64,000 nucleotides of DNA from Streptomyces sp. IMTB 2501 (lineage in GTDB: Bacteria > Actinomycetota > Actinomycetes > Streptomycetales > Streptomycetaceae), in contig NZ_MQUS01000028.1 of NCBI RefSeq assembly GCF_001953885.1, positions 14,535 through 78,534 on the forward strand, in the 5' to 3' direction. The position numbers and the translations under genes were made by a program. Under the pieces are notes generated by a model. That model saw nothing but the letters and a program-made list of their open reading frames with translations, had not been told where the DNA came from and did not search any database. Position 1 is the stretch's first letter; each line of letters opens with the position of its first letter. This document shows, piece by piece, positions 45,194 through 53,550 of the stretch.

Positions 45194-46705
45194 TCACCGC
45201 TCCTTCGTCTCCTCCAGTACCGTCCGCCCCAGCAGCGCATACCGCTCGGGCGCCCACCGCTTGAGATACAGGGCGTAGCCCACCCCGGTCGCCGCGACCA
45301 GCGCCACCAGCCAGGGCGTCGCCTTGAGCAGGAGCGACCCGGACTCCGGCCCCGCCGCAGCGCTCATGTTGGACACCAGCAGCACGACCACGCCCAGCAT
45401 CGCGATGCCCCCGACGAGCGGAGCGGCGAACGTACGGAACCAGTGGCGGCTCTCGGGGTGGTGAGAGCGGAAGTACACGAGCACCGCGAACGAGCACACC
45501 GCCTGGACCACCAGGATCGCCATCGTGCCGAGGATGGCCAGCAGGACGTAGAGCGCGTTGTACGGGTCCTTGCCCGCGATCCAGAACGCGGCGATCAGTA
45601 CGGCGCTCACGACCGTCTGCACCAGCCCGGCGATGTGCGGGGAGCCGTGCCGCGCGTGGGTGCGGCCGATCGTGTTCTTCAGCGAGGGCAGGACACCCTC
45701 CCGCCCGAGGGCGTACAGATAGCGGGCGGCGCAGTTGTGGAAGGCCATGCCGCAGGCCAGCGAGCCGGTGATCATCAGCCACTGCATGACGTCGACGGCC
45801 CAGTGGCCGACATAGCGCTCGGTGGGGTTGAAGAACATCGCGAGCGGGTTCGCGGAGGAGGCCGCCTTCACGGCCTCGGCCTCGCCGTTGCCGATGATGG
45901 CCATCCAGGAGACGAAGACGTAGAAGACGCCCACACCCAGGACACTGATCATCGTGGCCTTGGGGATGATCCGCTTCGGGTCGCGGGACTCCTCGCCGTA
46001 CATCGCGGTCGACTCGAAGCCGACCCAGGACCAGAAGGCGAAGAAGAGCCCGAGGCCGGCGGACGTGCCCTTGAAGGCGTTGACCGGGTCGACCGGCGCG
46101 AAGGAGAACCCGTGCGGGCCGCCGCCGTGGAAGGCGACGGACACCGCCATGGCCGCGAGCACGGTCACCTCGGTCGCCAGCAGCAGCACCAGGAGTTTCT
46201 CGGCGACGCTGATGCCGAACCAGGTGCCGGTCGCGTTGATCGCGAGCATCAGGATCGCGAAGGCCCACCAGGGCACGTGCACGCCCGTCTGGTCCTTCAG
46301 GGTGGTCGTGGCGAAGGTGGAGAAGATGCCGATCAGCGCCGGTTCGAAGACGACGTACGCGAAGGTCGCCAGCAGCCCGGAGGCGAGTCCGGCGGTGCGG
46401 CCGAGGCCGTACGAGATGAATCCGTAGAACGCGCCCGTGGACGTGATGTGCTTCGCCATCGATGTGAAACCCACGGAAAAGATTGCCAGGACGACCATTG
46501 CCACGAGATAGCTGGCGGGCGCCCCGATCCCGTTTCCGGACGACACCATGAAGGGCACATTGCCGGTCATCGCGGTGATCGGCGCGGCGGTGGCCACCGC
46601 CATGAAGACCACGCCGAGCAGGCCCACGGCGTTGGGCTTCAGCCGATGAACCGCTTCTCCGTCCGTACTGCCCGTCGCCGGGGCGACGCCCTCGTCCACT
46701 GCCAT
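45194..46705 (-). CDS. APC-family amino acid permease
   Basis: 503 residues with twelve predicted transmembrane helices. LKPNAVGLLGVVFMAVATAAPITAMTGNVPF at the start and GFTSMAKHITSTGAFYGFISYGLGRTAG are the APC superfamily signature around helices 1-2, and WSWVGFESTAMYGEESRDPKR is the consensus loop after helix 6. It imports amino acids or related amines by cation coupling; the substrate cannot be told. The ATG at 46705 follows GGAGGGGG by about seven bases; an in-frame GTG at 46786 would add 27 polar residues. Confidence 0.87.
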   Translation of the reverse strand: MAVDEGVAPATGSTDGEAVHRLKPNAVGLLGVVFMAVATAAPITAMTGNVPFMVSSGNGIGAPASYLVAMVVLAIFSVGFTSMAKHITSTGAFYGFISYGLGRTAGLASGLLATFAYVVFEPALIGIFSTFATTTLKDQTGVHVPWWAFAILMLAINATGTWFGISVAEKLLVLLLATEVTVLAAMAVSVAFHGGGPHGFSFAPVDPVNAFKGTSAGLGLFFAFWSWVGFESTAMYGEESRDPKRIIPKATMISVLGVGVFYVFVSWMAIIGNGEAEAVKAASSANPLAMFFNPTERYVGHWAVDVMQWLMITGSLACGMAFHNCAARYLYALGREGVLPSLKNTIGRTHARHGSPHIAGLVQTVVSAVLIAAFWIAGKDPYNALYVLLAILGTMAILVVQAVCSFAVLVYFRSHHPESRHWFRTFAAPLVGGIAMLGVVVLLVSNMSAAAGPESGSLLLKATPWLVALVAATGVGYALYLKRWAPERYALLGRTVLEETKER

Positions 46706-46852
46706 AGGGTGGCCCCCTCCGTGTCCGGTCCATGAGTCGTGATGGGTCTCCGGTGCGTCCTGCTGGAGCAGGATGGTGGACGACACGGGGGCACGGGAAG
46801 GGGTCGGCGCGGTTAAATATTTGTCACCAGACCTTTAGAGGTGCCGTGGGGG

Positions 46853-47677
46853 TCAGGAAGCAGTGGGCAGAGTGAGCCCCCAGGCCCCCTCCGCCACCCG
46901 CCACGTCCGCCGTCGCACCGGCCCCGCCACCGTCGCGTCCGCCCGGTACCGGAAGTCCGCGCCGGCCACCGTCACCGTCTGCCCGGACGCCTGGTACGGA
47001 GTCGCCTCCGCCCCCACCGACAGCGGCCGTACCTCCACCCGCGCCAGCCCGCCGGTGCCCGGTGTCACCGACACCGCCTGCACCGGCTGGCCCAGGTCCA
47101 CGACCGTCTCCCCGTCGACCTCGACCCGCAGCCGGGAGGGTCCCGGCGCCGGTACGGCGGGCAGCCGGGGCCGGCCCGGGGCGAGGGTGCGGACCAGCGA
47201 GCGGTACCAGGGCCGGCCCGCGGCCACGGCCACCGGTTCGGCGGCTGCCGCCCGCACCGGCTCCGGCGGAATGCCCAGCCCGCCGAGGACCACCCCGTCA
47301 CAGTCGTCGACCAGCAGATCCAGGCGCCGCTCGGCCCCGTCCAGCACGGCCCGCGCCGCCGCCACCGCGCCGCCCGGCACACCCAGCGACTCGGCGAGGG
47401 CGGTGTCCCCCACCGGGACCACCGACAGCGCACATCCGGCCAGCTCCCGCGTCCGGTGCAGCAGGGTCACGGCTCGCACCAGTGCCTGGTCGTCACCGAC
47501 CACCACCGGCCTCCTGGACCCCCGTCGGCCCAGTGCGCGGGCGAATTCCTCCGGCCCCTCCGGCAGGCACACCTTGGCTGCCGCACCCGCGCTGAGCACG
47601 TCTTTCGCGATCCGTACGGACTCCCCGTCCGTCTGCCGTGCCGCCGGATCGATGATCACCAGCAGCTGTTCGGACAT
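46853..47677 (-). CDS. Diacylglycerol-kinase-catalytic-domain-like protein, probably degenerate
   Basis: 274 residues. The order LLVIIDPAARQTDGESVRIAKDVLSAG, RPVVVGDDQALVRAVTLL, LSVVPVGDTALAESLGVPGGAVAAARAVL, RLDLLVDDCDGVVLGGLGI follows the DAG kinase/sphingosine kinase/NAD kinase fold. The usual GGDGT nucleotide loop reads VGDDQA, so ATP binding is doubtful. The C-terminal half is a beta-rich domain (RLRVEVDGETVVDLG). The ATG at 47677 (MSEQLLVII) is used. Divergent from purA. Confidence 0.7.
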   Translation of the reverse strand: MSEQLLVIIDPAARQTDGESVRIAKDVLSAGAAAKVCLPEGPEEFARALGRRGSRRPVVVGDDQALVRAVTLLHRTRELAGCALSVVPVGDTALAESLGVPGGAVAAARAVLDGAERRLDLLVDDCDGVVLGGLGIPPEPVRAAAAEPVAVAAGRPWYRSLVRTLAPGRPRLPAVPAPGPSRLRVEVDGETVVDLGQPVQAVSVTPGTGGLARVEVRPLSVGAEATPYQASGQTVTVAGADFRYRADATVAGPVRRRTWRVAEGAWGLTLPTAS

Positions 47678-47717
47678 CGCGAAAGTCGCCACCTCGGTCC
47701 TGCCTCGCTTCCTCGGG

Positions 47718-47762
47718 TAGCATCTTTGTGCAAGAGCCCCTTGCGCTATTGCGCCAGGGGCT
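47718..47762 (+). promoter_or_regulatory. Putative purA promoter and leader hairpin
   Basis: TAGCAT (47718-47723) could be the -10 of purA. Just after its expected start lies a hairpin, AGCCCCT (47735-47741) with AGGGGCT (47756-47762) and inner GCGC/GCGC. Both flanking genes point away, so it is not a normal terminator of either. It may be a leader RNA structure or a small RNA. Confidence 0.35.
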
Positions 47763-47889
47763 TCGTCTATTCCGGGGCATCCGGTCCGACGGTTGTGCGA
47801 CCAACGGCGGTCGCTGTGGCACGCGGCGGTGAACCTTACGCCCACGCCCCCGACCTTGGACATGCCCCGCCCGGAAGGGGTGTACGCGC

Positions 47890-49173
47890 GTGCCCGCACT
47901 TGTGCTGCTCGGTGCTCAGTGGGGTGACGAAGGCAAGGGAAAGGCGACCGACCTGCTCGGTGGCTCGGTGGACTATGTAGTGCGATACCAGGGCGGCAAC
48001 AACGCCGGCCACACGGTCGTCGTCGGCGACCAGAAGTACGCACTCCACCTGCTCCCTTCCGGAATCCTCTCGCCTACTTGTGTCCCGGTCATCGGCAACG
48101 GCGTCGTCGTCGACCCGTCGGTCCTGCTCTCCGAGCTGAGCGGTCTGAACGAGCGTGGCGTCGACACGTCCAAGCTCCTGATCAGCGGTAACGCGCACAT
48201 CATCACGCCGTACAACGTGACCGTCGACAAGGTGACGGAACGCTTCCTCGGGAAGAGGAAGATCGGCACGACCGGGCGCGGTATCGGTCCCACCTACGCC
48301 GACAAGATCAACCGCGTCGGTATCCGGGTCCAGGACCTGTACGACGAGTCGATCCTGACCCAGAAGGTCGAGGCGGCCCTCGACGTCAAGAACCAGATCC
48401 TCACCAAGCTGTACAACCGGCGCGCGATCGCCGTGGACCAGGTGGTCGAGGAGCTGCTGGGCTACGCCGACCAGATCGAGCCGTACGTCGCCGACACCGT
48501 GCTGGTCCTGAACCAGGCGCTGGAGGACGACAAGGTCGTCCTGTTCGAGGGCGGTCAGGGCACCCTGCTCGACATCGACCACGGCACGTACCCCTTCGTG
48601 ACCTCCTCGAACCCGACCGCCGGCGGTGCCTGCACCGGTGCCGGTGTGGGCCCGACGAAGATCAGCCGGGTCATCGGCATCCTCAAGGCCTACACCACCC
48701 GCGTCGGCGCCGGCCCGTTCCCGACGGAGCTGTTCGACGAGGACGGCGAGGCGCTGCGCCGCATCGGCGGTGAGCGGGGTGTGACCACCGGCCGTGACCG
48801 GCGCTGCGGCTGGTTCGACGCGGTGATCGCCCGCTACGCGACCCGCGTGAACGGCCTGACCGACTTCTTCCTCACCAAGCTGGACGTACTGACCGGCTGG
48901 GAGGAGATCCCGGTCTGTGTGGCGTACGAGATCGACGGCAGGCGCGTCGAGGAACTGCCGTACTCCCAGACCGACTTCCACCACGCGAAGCCGGTCTACG
49001 AGACCCTGCCCGGCTGGTCCGAGGACATCACCAAGGCGAAGTCCTTCGCCGACCTGCCGAAGAACGCCCAGAACTACGTCAAGGCGCTGGAGGAGATGTC
49101 CGGCGCCCCGATCTCCGCGATCGGCGTGGGCCCGGGCCGGGACGAGACGATCGAGATCAACTCGTTCCTGTAG
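47890..49173 (+). CDS. purA: Adenylosuccinate synthetase
   Basis: 427 residues, standard length. GTP P-loop [18 protein letters not shown], the IMP loop [51 protein letters not shown] and [31 protein letters not shown] for base recognition. It makes adenylosuccinate from IMP and Asp, the committed step to AMP. The GTG at 47890 follows GGAAGGGG by ten bases. A ~160-base leader with a hairpin precedes it, and a terminator follows. Confidence 0.97.
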   Translation: MPALVLLGAQWGDEGKGKATDLLGGSVDYVVRYQGGNNAGHTVVVGDQKYALHLLPSGILSPTCVPVIGNGVVVDPSVLLSELSGLNERGVDTSKLLISGNAHIITPYNVTVDKVTERFLGKRKIGTTGRGIGPTYADKINRVGIRVQDLYDESILTQKVEAALDVKNQILTKLYNRRAIAVDQVVEELLGYADQIEPYVADTVLVLNQALEDDKVVLFEGGQGTLLDIDHGTYPFVTSSNPTAGGACTGAGVGPTKISRVIGILKAYTTRVGAGPFPTELFDEDGEALRRIGGERGVTTGRDRRCGWFDAVIARYATRVNGLTDFFLTKLDVLTGWEEIPVCVAYEIDGRRVEELPYSQTDFHHAKPVYETLPGWSEDITKAKSFADLPKNAQNYVKALEEMSGAPISAIGVGPGRDETIEINSFL

Positions 49174-49180
49174 GCACGGT

Positions 49181-49242
49181 CTGTCCGGACAGCGTGCGGG
49201 AGCGCCCGCCGGTCCGCCTTCGGGCGTGATCGGCGGGCGTTT
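49181..49242 (+). terminator. Palindrome and terminator after purA
   Basis: The perfect 12-bp palindrome CTGTCCGGACAG (49181-49192) is followed by stem CGCCCGCCG (49203-49211) / CGGCGGGCG (49231-49239) with a TTT tail. The inner loop region can form a second small hairpin. Confidence 0.8.
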
Positions 49243-49278
49243 CGCCGTGGTGGGCGCCTGGTGCGCGACAATCGGAAT

Positions 49279-49491
49279 ATGAGCCTCCGCCGGCAGGTGC
49301 TGTGCCGGGGACCGTACGGCGGTGAAGGCGGCGACGCCGACGGTACGGACTGCTCCGACCCTGCGCTTTTCGAGGTCGCCCGGTATCAGCTGCCTCCGCT
49401 CCGTGTGTGCCCCGTGCATCTCGGCCCCGCCCTGCTGATGGCGAGCAGGGTGCTGTGGCCGCCGGAGATCAGGCTTATCGGCCAACTCTGA
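49279..49491 (+). CDS. Small hypothetical protein with Cys residues
   Basis: 70 residues (MSLRRQVLCRGPYGGEGGDADG..., then CSDPALFEVARYQLPPLRVCPVHLGPALL). Three spaced Cys and one His could bind metal (C-x17-C...C-P-V-H). The ATG at 49279 lies six bases after GACAAT, a leaderless-type promoter. I recall a small gene here in other streptomycetes but no function. It cannot be assigned further. Confidence 0.6.
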   Translation: MSLRRQVLCRGPYGGEGGDADGTDCSDPALFEVARYQLPPLRVCPVHLGPALLMASRVLWPPEIRLIGQL

Positions 49492-49664
49492 TACCGGCCG
49501 TTTCCCCAGAGTTCGCACGGGACGCGCACTGACCCATACTTGACCCGGACATGACCTTTTCCTGGTTTCCGGCAATCGTGGGCGCTAGCAGCATCTACGC
49601 GGGTAGCCTCCGCACAGCACCGCCGCTGCTCGTCGCCAATCTCCAGCCGAAACAGGAGCCTCGA

Positions 49665-51482
49665 ATGCCCCTCAGTCCCATGAACCGCCGGGAGTTCGTG
49701 AAGAAGACGGCCGTCACCGGTGCGGCCGTCGCCGCCGCGGGAACCGCCGCGGCGGCCCCCGCGCAGGCGGCCGAGCAGCAGCGGGACTGTCACCCCCGCA
49801 CCTGGTCGTTCTCCATCCTCGGTACGACCGACCTGCACAGCCACGTCTTCGACTGGGACTACTACAAGGACGCCGCCTACACCGACAAGGCCGGCAACTC
49901 GGTGGGCGTGGCGCGTGTGGCCACCCTCATCAAGCAGCAGCGCGAGGCGAAGGGCGAGCACCGCGTCCTGCTCGTCGACGCCGGCGACATCATCCAGGGC
50001 ACCTCGCTCGCCTACTACTTCGCGCGCATCGACCCGATCACCGGCACCGGCGGCAAGAAGGGTCCCAGGCACCCGATGGCCGTGGCCATGAACCACATGC
50101 GCTACGACGCCGCCGCCCTCGGCAACCACGAGTTCAACTACGGCATCGAGGTGCTGCGCAAGTTCGAGAGCCAGTGCCACTTCCCGCTGCTCGGCGCGAA
50201 CGCCCTGGACGCGAAGACCCTGCGCCCCGCCTTCCACCCGTACACCGTCAAGCGGATCCGGGTCCCCGGCGCGCCCGACATCAAGGTCGGCATCCTCGGC
50301 CTCACCAACCCCGGTATCGCGCTGTGGGACAAGGACAACGTCAGCGGGAAGATGGTGTTCCCGGGCCTGGTGGAGCAGGCGAAGAAGTACGTCCCGCGCC
50401 TGCGTGCCCTCGGCTGCGACGTCGTCTTCCTGACCGACCACTCGGGCCTGGACGGCTCGTCCTCCTACGGCGATGAACTCCCGTACGTGGAGAACGCGTC
50501 GAACCTGGTCGCCGAGCAGGTGCCGGGCATCGACGCGATCCTGGTGGGCCACACGCACGTCGAGGTCCCGTCCTACACGGTGAAGAACGCGGAGACCGGC
50601 GAAGAGGTCCTCCTCTCCGAGCCGTACTGCTGGGGCTACCGCCTCAGCGTCTTCGACTTCGAGCTCGAACTGCACCACGGGCAGTGGAAGGTGACGAGCA
50701 AGAAGGCGCAGACCCTCAACCCCAACTCGGTGGACGAGGACCCGGAGATCAAGCAGCTCCTGCAGGCCGACCACGAGCTGGTCGTGAAGTACGTGAACAC
50801 GGCGGTCGGCACCTGCACGGCGGACCTCTCGGCGGCGGAGTCCTGCTGGAAGGACGTGCCGATCATGGACTTCATCCACAAGGTGCAGATGGAGAACGTG
50901 AAGGCGGGCCTGTCCACGGCCGACGCGGCGCTCCCGCTGATCTCGATGGCGGCGCCCTTCTCCCGCACGGCGGACATCCCCCAGGGCAACGTCACCATCA
51001 AGGACATCGCCGGCCTCTACATCTACGACAACACCCTGTACGGCAAGAAGCTCACGGGCGCCCAGCTCAAGGACTACCTGGAGTACGCGGCGAAGTACTA
51101 CCACCAGGTGCCGGCCGGCACGAAGGTCGACACGGCGACCCTCACCAACGCCAACAGCTTCTGGGACTACATGTACGACACGGCGGCGGGCGTCGACTTC
51201 GAGATCGACATCGCCCAGCCGGAGGGGTCGAGGATCAAGAACCTCAGCTACAACGGCAAGGCGGTCGCCGACGACCAGGTCTTCGTCGTGGCGGTGAACA
51301 ACTACCGCGCGAACGGCGGCTCCGGCTACCCGCACATCGCCTCGGCGCCGAACGCCTACAGCTCGACCAACGAGATCCGCCAGCTGATGATCGACTACGT
51401 CACGGCGAAGAAGACGCTGAACCCGGCGGACTTCGCGGTCACCAACTGGAAGCTCACGCAGAACGGCACGCCGGTCTTCTGA
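49665..51482 (+). CDS. Tat-exported 5'-nucleotidase / metallophosphoesterase
   Basis: 605 residues. Twin-arginine signal (MNRREFVKKTAVTGAAVAAAGTAAAAPAQA). The metallophosphatase domain has TTDLHSHVFDWDYY (D-x-H), DAGDIIQG, ALGNHEFNYGIE (GNHE), FLTDHSG and VGHTHVE metal ligands. The C-terminal 5'-nucleotidase domain has NVTIKDIAGLYIYDNTLYG, LKDYLEYAAKYY and YRANGGSGYP for base stacking. It hydrolyses nucleotides or cyclic nucleotides outside the cell to recover phosphate and nucleosides. The ATG at 49665 follows AGGAG by seven bases; an in-frame ATG at 49680 sits right before the RR motif. Confidence 0.93.
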   Translation: MPLSPMNRREFVKKTAVTGAAVAAAGTAAAAPAQAAEQQRDCHPRTWSFSILGTTDLHSHVFDWDYYKDAAYTDKAGNSVGVARVATLIKQQREAKGEHRVLLVDAGDIIQGTSLAYYFARIDPITGTGGKKGPRHPMAVAMNHMRYDAAALGNHEFNYGIEVLRKFESQCHFPLLGANALDAKTLRPAFHPYTVKRIRVPGAPDIKVGILGLTNPGIALWDKDNVSGKMVFPGLVEQAKKYVPRLRALGCDVVFLTDHSGLDGSSSYGDELPYVENASNLVAEQVPGIDAILVGHTHVEVPSYTVKNAETGEEVLLSEPYCWGYRLSVFDFELELHHGQWKVTSKKAQTLNPNSVDEDPEIKQLLQADHELVVKYVNTAVGTCTADLSAAESCWKDVPIMDFIHKVQMENVKAGLSTADAALPLISMAAPFSRTADIPQGNVTIKDIAGLYIYDNTLYGKKLTGAQLKDYLEYAAKYYHQVPAGTKVDTATLTNANSFWDYMYDTAAGVDFEIDIAQPEGSRIKNLSYNGKAVADDQVFVVAVNNYRANGGSGYPHIASAPNAYSSTNEIRQLMIDYVTAKKTLNPADFAVTNWKLTQNGTPVF

Positions 51483-51485
51483 CCG

Positions 51486-51677
51486 TCAGGGCGTCCGGCG
51501 GGTGGCGCCGAAGTGTGTCTCGTGCGACCAGACATGGTGGCACGCCGGACACTGCAGGTGCAGCAGGCTGCCGGTGTTGGACAGCAGGTAGCGCCACCCG
51601 CGCCGGTCGTCGCAGTCGGGGCAGTCCACGCCCCAGGCGCGCCGTCCTGTGTCGGCCTGCGGATCAAGCGGCAGCAT
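51486..51677 (-). CDS. Small zinc-ribbon-like protein
   Basis: 63 residues: VDCPDCDDRRGWRYLLSNTGSLLHLQCPACHHVWSHETHFG. Two CPxC knuckles separated by about 23 residues form a zinc ribbon. The ATG overlaps the end of the DUF6400-type gene by 14 bases in another frame, so it is co-expressed with it. The function of such ribbons varies (nucleic acid or protein contact); unknown here. Confidence 0.7.
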   Translation of the reverse strand: MLPLDPQADTGRRAWGVDCPDCDDRRGWRYLLSNTGSLLHLQCPACHHVWSHETHFGATRRTP

Positions 51678-51903
51678 CGCCCGGTCCCGCGGGGAGCACA
51701 CCGGCCGCCACCAGCTCGTCGTAGATCCGCTGCTGCTCCGCGTCCAGGCCGGAGTAGAGCAGCGCCCGAGCCTCCTCCTCGCCACGGAGTGCCGCCGCGG
51801 GGTCCCAGCCGGGGCCCAGGGCGGCCATGACGTGGGTGCGCCGGAGCATCTCGTGTGCGCTGAGGTCGACGGTGAAGTCGAAGGCGGAGTCGTCGGGGGA
51901 CAT
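51664..51903 (-). CDS. DUF6400-like small protein
   Basis: 79 residues: MSPDDSAFDFTVDLSAHEMLRRTHVMAALGPGWDPAAALRGEEEARALLYSGLDAEQQRIYDELVAAGVLP. This fits a small helical Streptomyces family I recall as DUF6400. The ATG at 51903 is seven bases after TACGTT on the minus strand (leaderless pattern). It precedes and overlaps the zinc-ribbon gene, suggesting a two-gene unit of unknown role. Confidence 0.7.
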   Translation of the reverse strand: MSPDDSAFDFTVDLSAHEMLRRTHVMAALGPGWDPAAALRGEEEARALLYSGLDAEQQRIYDELVAAGVLPAGPGDAAA

Positions 51904-51981
51904 GCCACCGAACGTAGGTGTGCATTTCCCCCACGACAAGAACAGGTGGGTGAAATCACACCAGTCCGGCGAGCGGCCTTC

Positions 51982-52632
51982 TCAGCTGAAGACGATCATC
52001 GAGCCCTGGGCCAGGGAACGGGTCGCCGCCGCGTGCAGCCCCAGCCATACGTGCCGTTCGCGGGCGAACGGGCTCGGGTCGTACGGCGCCGGGATCGCCG
52101 GTTCCTCCAGTTCCGTGGGAGCCATGGGCGGAGCCGGGGCCGCCGGGGGGTTGGCCGGGTCGATGCCGATGGTCGGGGCGACGTACTCCAGTTCGCGCAG
52201 CAGCGTCTGCGAGGAGCCCAGCGGACCGCCGCCCGCCAGCAGCTCCTCGTTGGACAGCGGCTGCGGGAAGTCGACCGGGACGTACGCGCCCGCGTGGTCG
52301 TAGTGCCAGACCAGGTGGGACTGCTGGGCCGTGGACTCGAACATCTCCAGCAACTGCTCGTAGTCACCGCCCAGTTCGTCCACCGGGGTCACCGCCAGCC
52401 CGCACACCTGGAGGAGATACGCGCGGCGCAGGAAGTGGAGGGCGTCGTAGTCGAAGCCGGCCACGGGCGCGACCTCGCCGGACAGGCCCGGCATGTACTG
52501 GTACACCGGCACCGGGGGCAGCCCGGCCGCCGTCAGCGCGTTGTTGTACTGAGCGAGTTCTTCGGCGAACGGGTTGTCCGGGGTGTGGCACAACACGTCC
52601 ACGAGCGGCACCAGCCACAGGTCACAGGCCAA
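51982..52632 (-). CDS. Conserved hypothetical cytosolic protein
   Basis: 216 residues, no signal or membrane segment: ACDLWLVPLVDVLCHTPDNPFAEELAQYNNALTAAGLPPVPVYQYMPGLSG, FLRRAYLLQVCGLAVTPVDELGGDYEQLLEMF, SHLVWHYDHAGAYVPVDFPQPL, then a Pro-rich linker and HVWLGLHAAATRSLAQGSMIVFS. The composition is that of a real protein, but I do not recognise the family. The start is TTG at 52632 with GAGGAG seven bases upstream. Confidence 0.7.
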   Translation of the reverse strand: MACDLWLVPLVDVLCHTPDNPFAEELAQYNNALTAAGLPPVPVYQYMPGLSGEVAPVAGFDYDALHFLRRAYLLQVCGLAVTPVDELGGDYEQLLEMFESTAQQSHLVWHYDHAGAYVPVDFPQPLSNEELLAGGGPLGSSQTLLRELEYVAPTIGIDPANPPAAPAPPMAPTELEEPAIPAPYDPSPFARERHVWLGLHAAATRSLAQGSMIVFS

Positions 52633-52708
52633 AGAGGGCTCCTCACACAGAGAAGGTGGTCAGGGCAGGGTAATCGGTGATGTGCAGGTCCCATACCCCC
52701 TCGCCCCG

Positions 52709-53404
52709 TCAGCTACCGGCCAGGTGTTCCAGCAGCGCCAGCGAGTGGGCGTTGGAGGCGGCGACGATCGAGCGGGCGGTGTCGGACTCGCGGCGGGCCA
52801 GCGCGTCGACCAGGTCCGTGTGCCCGGCCCACAGGCGCCCGCGCAGGTCGGGCAGGCGGAGCAGATGCTGCACCGCGCACACCCAGGACTGCACGCGCAG
52901 CCGGTCGAGGAAGTCGCCGAGGTAGGGATTGCCGAACAGGGCGCTCAGCTCGCGCCAGAAGCGGAGGTCGTAGCCGATGAGGATGGTGAGGTCGCCGGCC
53001 GCCGCCGCCCGCTGGGCCTCCTCGCCGCGGCGGCGCACGGTGGCCAGGGCCGCGGTCGTGCGCGGGTCCTCCGGCGGGGTGTGGAAGGCGGGGTGGCCGG
53101 TGCTGAGGGCCTGGAACATGCCGTCGGTGACCAGGCTGCGGGCCTCGATCATGTTCCGGTAGTCGGTGAGGGTGTACTCCGGCACGCGGAATCCGCGGTG
53201 CTGGTCGGCTTCCAGGATGCCCTGTGCGGACAGGTCGACCAGCGCCTCGCGCACGGGCGTGGCGGAGACGCCGTACTGCTCGGCGATCTCCTTGACCGTG
53301 AACGCCCGTCCCGGCCGCAGCCGCCCCGCCAGCACCTCGTCACGGAGCGCGTCCGCGATCTGCTGGCGCAGGGTGCTGCGCGTCACGGCACCGGTGCCGG
53401 GCAT
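52709..53404 (-). CDS. GntR-family (FadR/FCD-type) regulator
   Basis: 231 residues. N-terminal winged helix: TLRQQIADALRDEVLAGRLRPGRAFTVKEIAEQYGVSATPVREALVDLSAQGILEADQHRGFRV. C-terminal helical FCD ligand domain with IEARSLVTDGMF, FWRELSALFGNPYL and WAGHTDLVDALARRE, where Asp/His residues bind metal in this class. The start at 53404 follows GAGGAG. A long inverted repeat lies in its promoter, and the aminotransferase gene immediately upstream on the same strand is a probable target. Confidence 0.9.
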   Translation of the reverse strand: MPGTGAVTRSTLRQQIADALRDEVLAGRLRPGRAFTVKEIAEQYGVSATPVREALVDLSAQGILEADQHRGFRVPEYTLTDYRNMIEARSLVTDGMFQALSTGHPAFHTPPEDPRTTAALATVRRRGEEAQRAAAAGDLTILIGYDLRFWRELSALFGNPYLGDFLDRLRVQSWVCAVQHLLRLPDLRGRLWAGHTDLVDALARRESDTARSIVAASNAHSLALLEHLAGS

Positions 53405-53428
53405 CGTCGGAGTCTCCTCGCGCGTAGA

Positions 53429-53461
53429 TGACGTACTCGCCTACCTCTTACGAGCACGTCA
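53429..53461. promoter_or_regulatory. 33-bp inverted-repeat operator upstream of the GntR gene
   Basis: TGACGTACTCG (53429-53439), an 11-bp spacer and CGAGCACGTCA (53451-53461); 10 of 11 arm positions are complementary. It lies 25 bases from the regulator's start codon and is probably autoregulatory. Confidence 0.65.
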
Positions 53462-53502
53462 CCTTACGCGTTCGAGCCTGCCCGACGTCAGCCGCTGTTC
53501 GG

Positions 53503-53550
53503 TTACGCCCTGTACCGCACCGTGAACTGCGCCGTGAACTACGCCGTGTA
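53503..53550 (-). repeat. Four 12-bp tandem repeats at the aminotransferase 3' end
   Basis: Units at 53539-53550, 53527-53538, 53515-53526 and 53503-53514, read on the minus strand as TACACGGCGTAG, TTCACGGCGCAG, TTCACGGTGCGG, TACAGGGCGTAA. The first contains the gene's TAG stop, so the repeats extend the C-terminal codons into non-coding sequence. Confidence 0.75.

Noticed and set aside
49181-49192. CTGTCCGGACAG as a MITE remnant
   Set aside because: It resembles the TGTCCGG end of the inverted-repeat elements, but lacks GGGCC ends and interior blocks; kept only as a palindrome next to the purA terminator.
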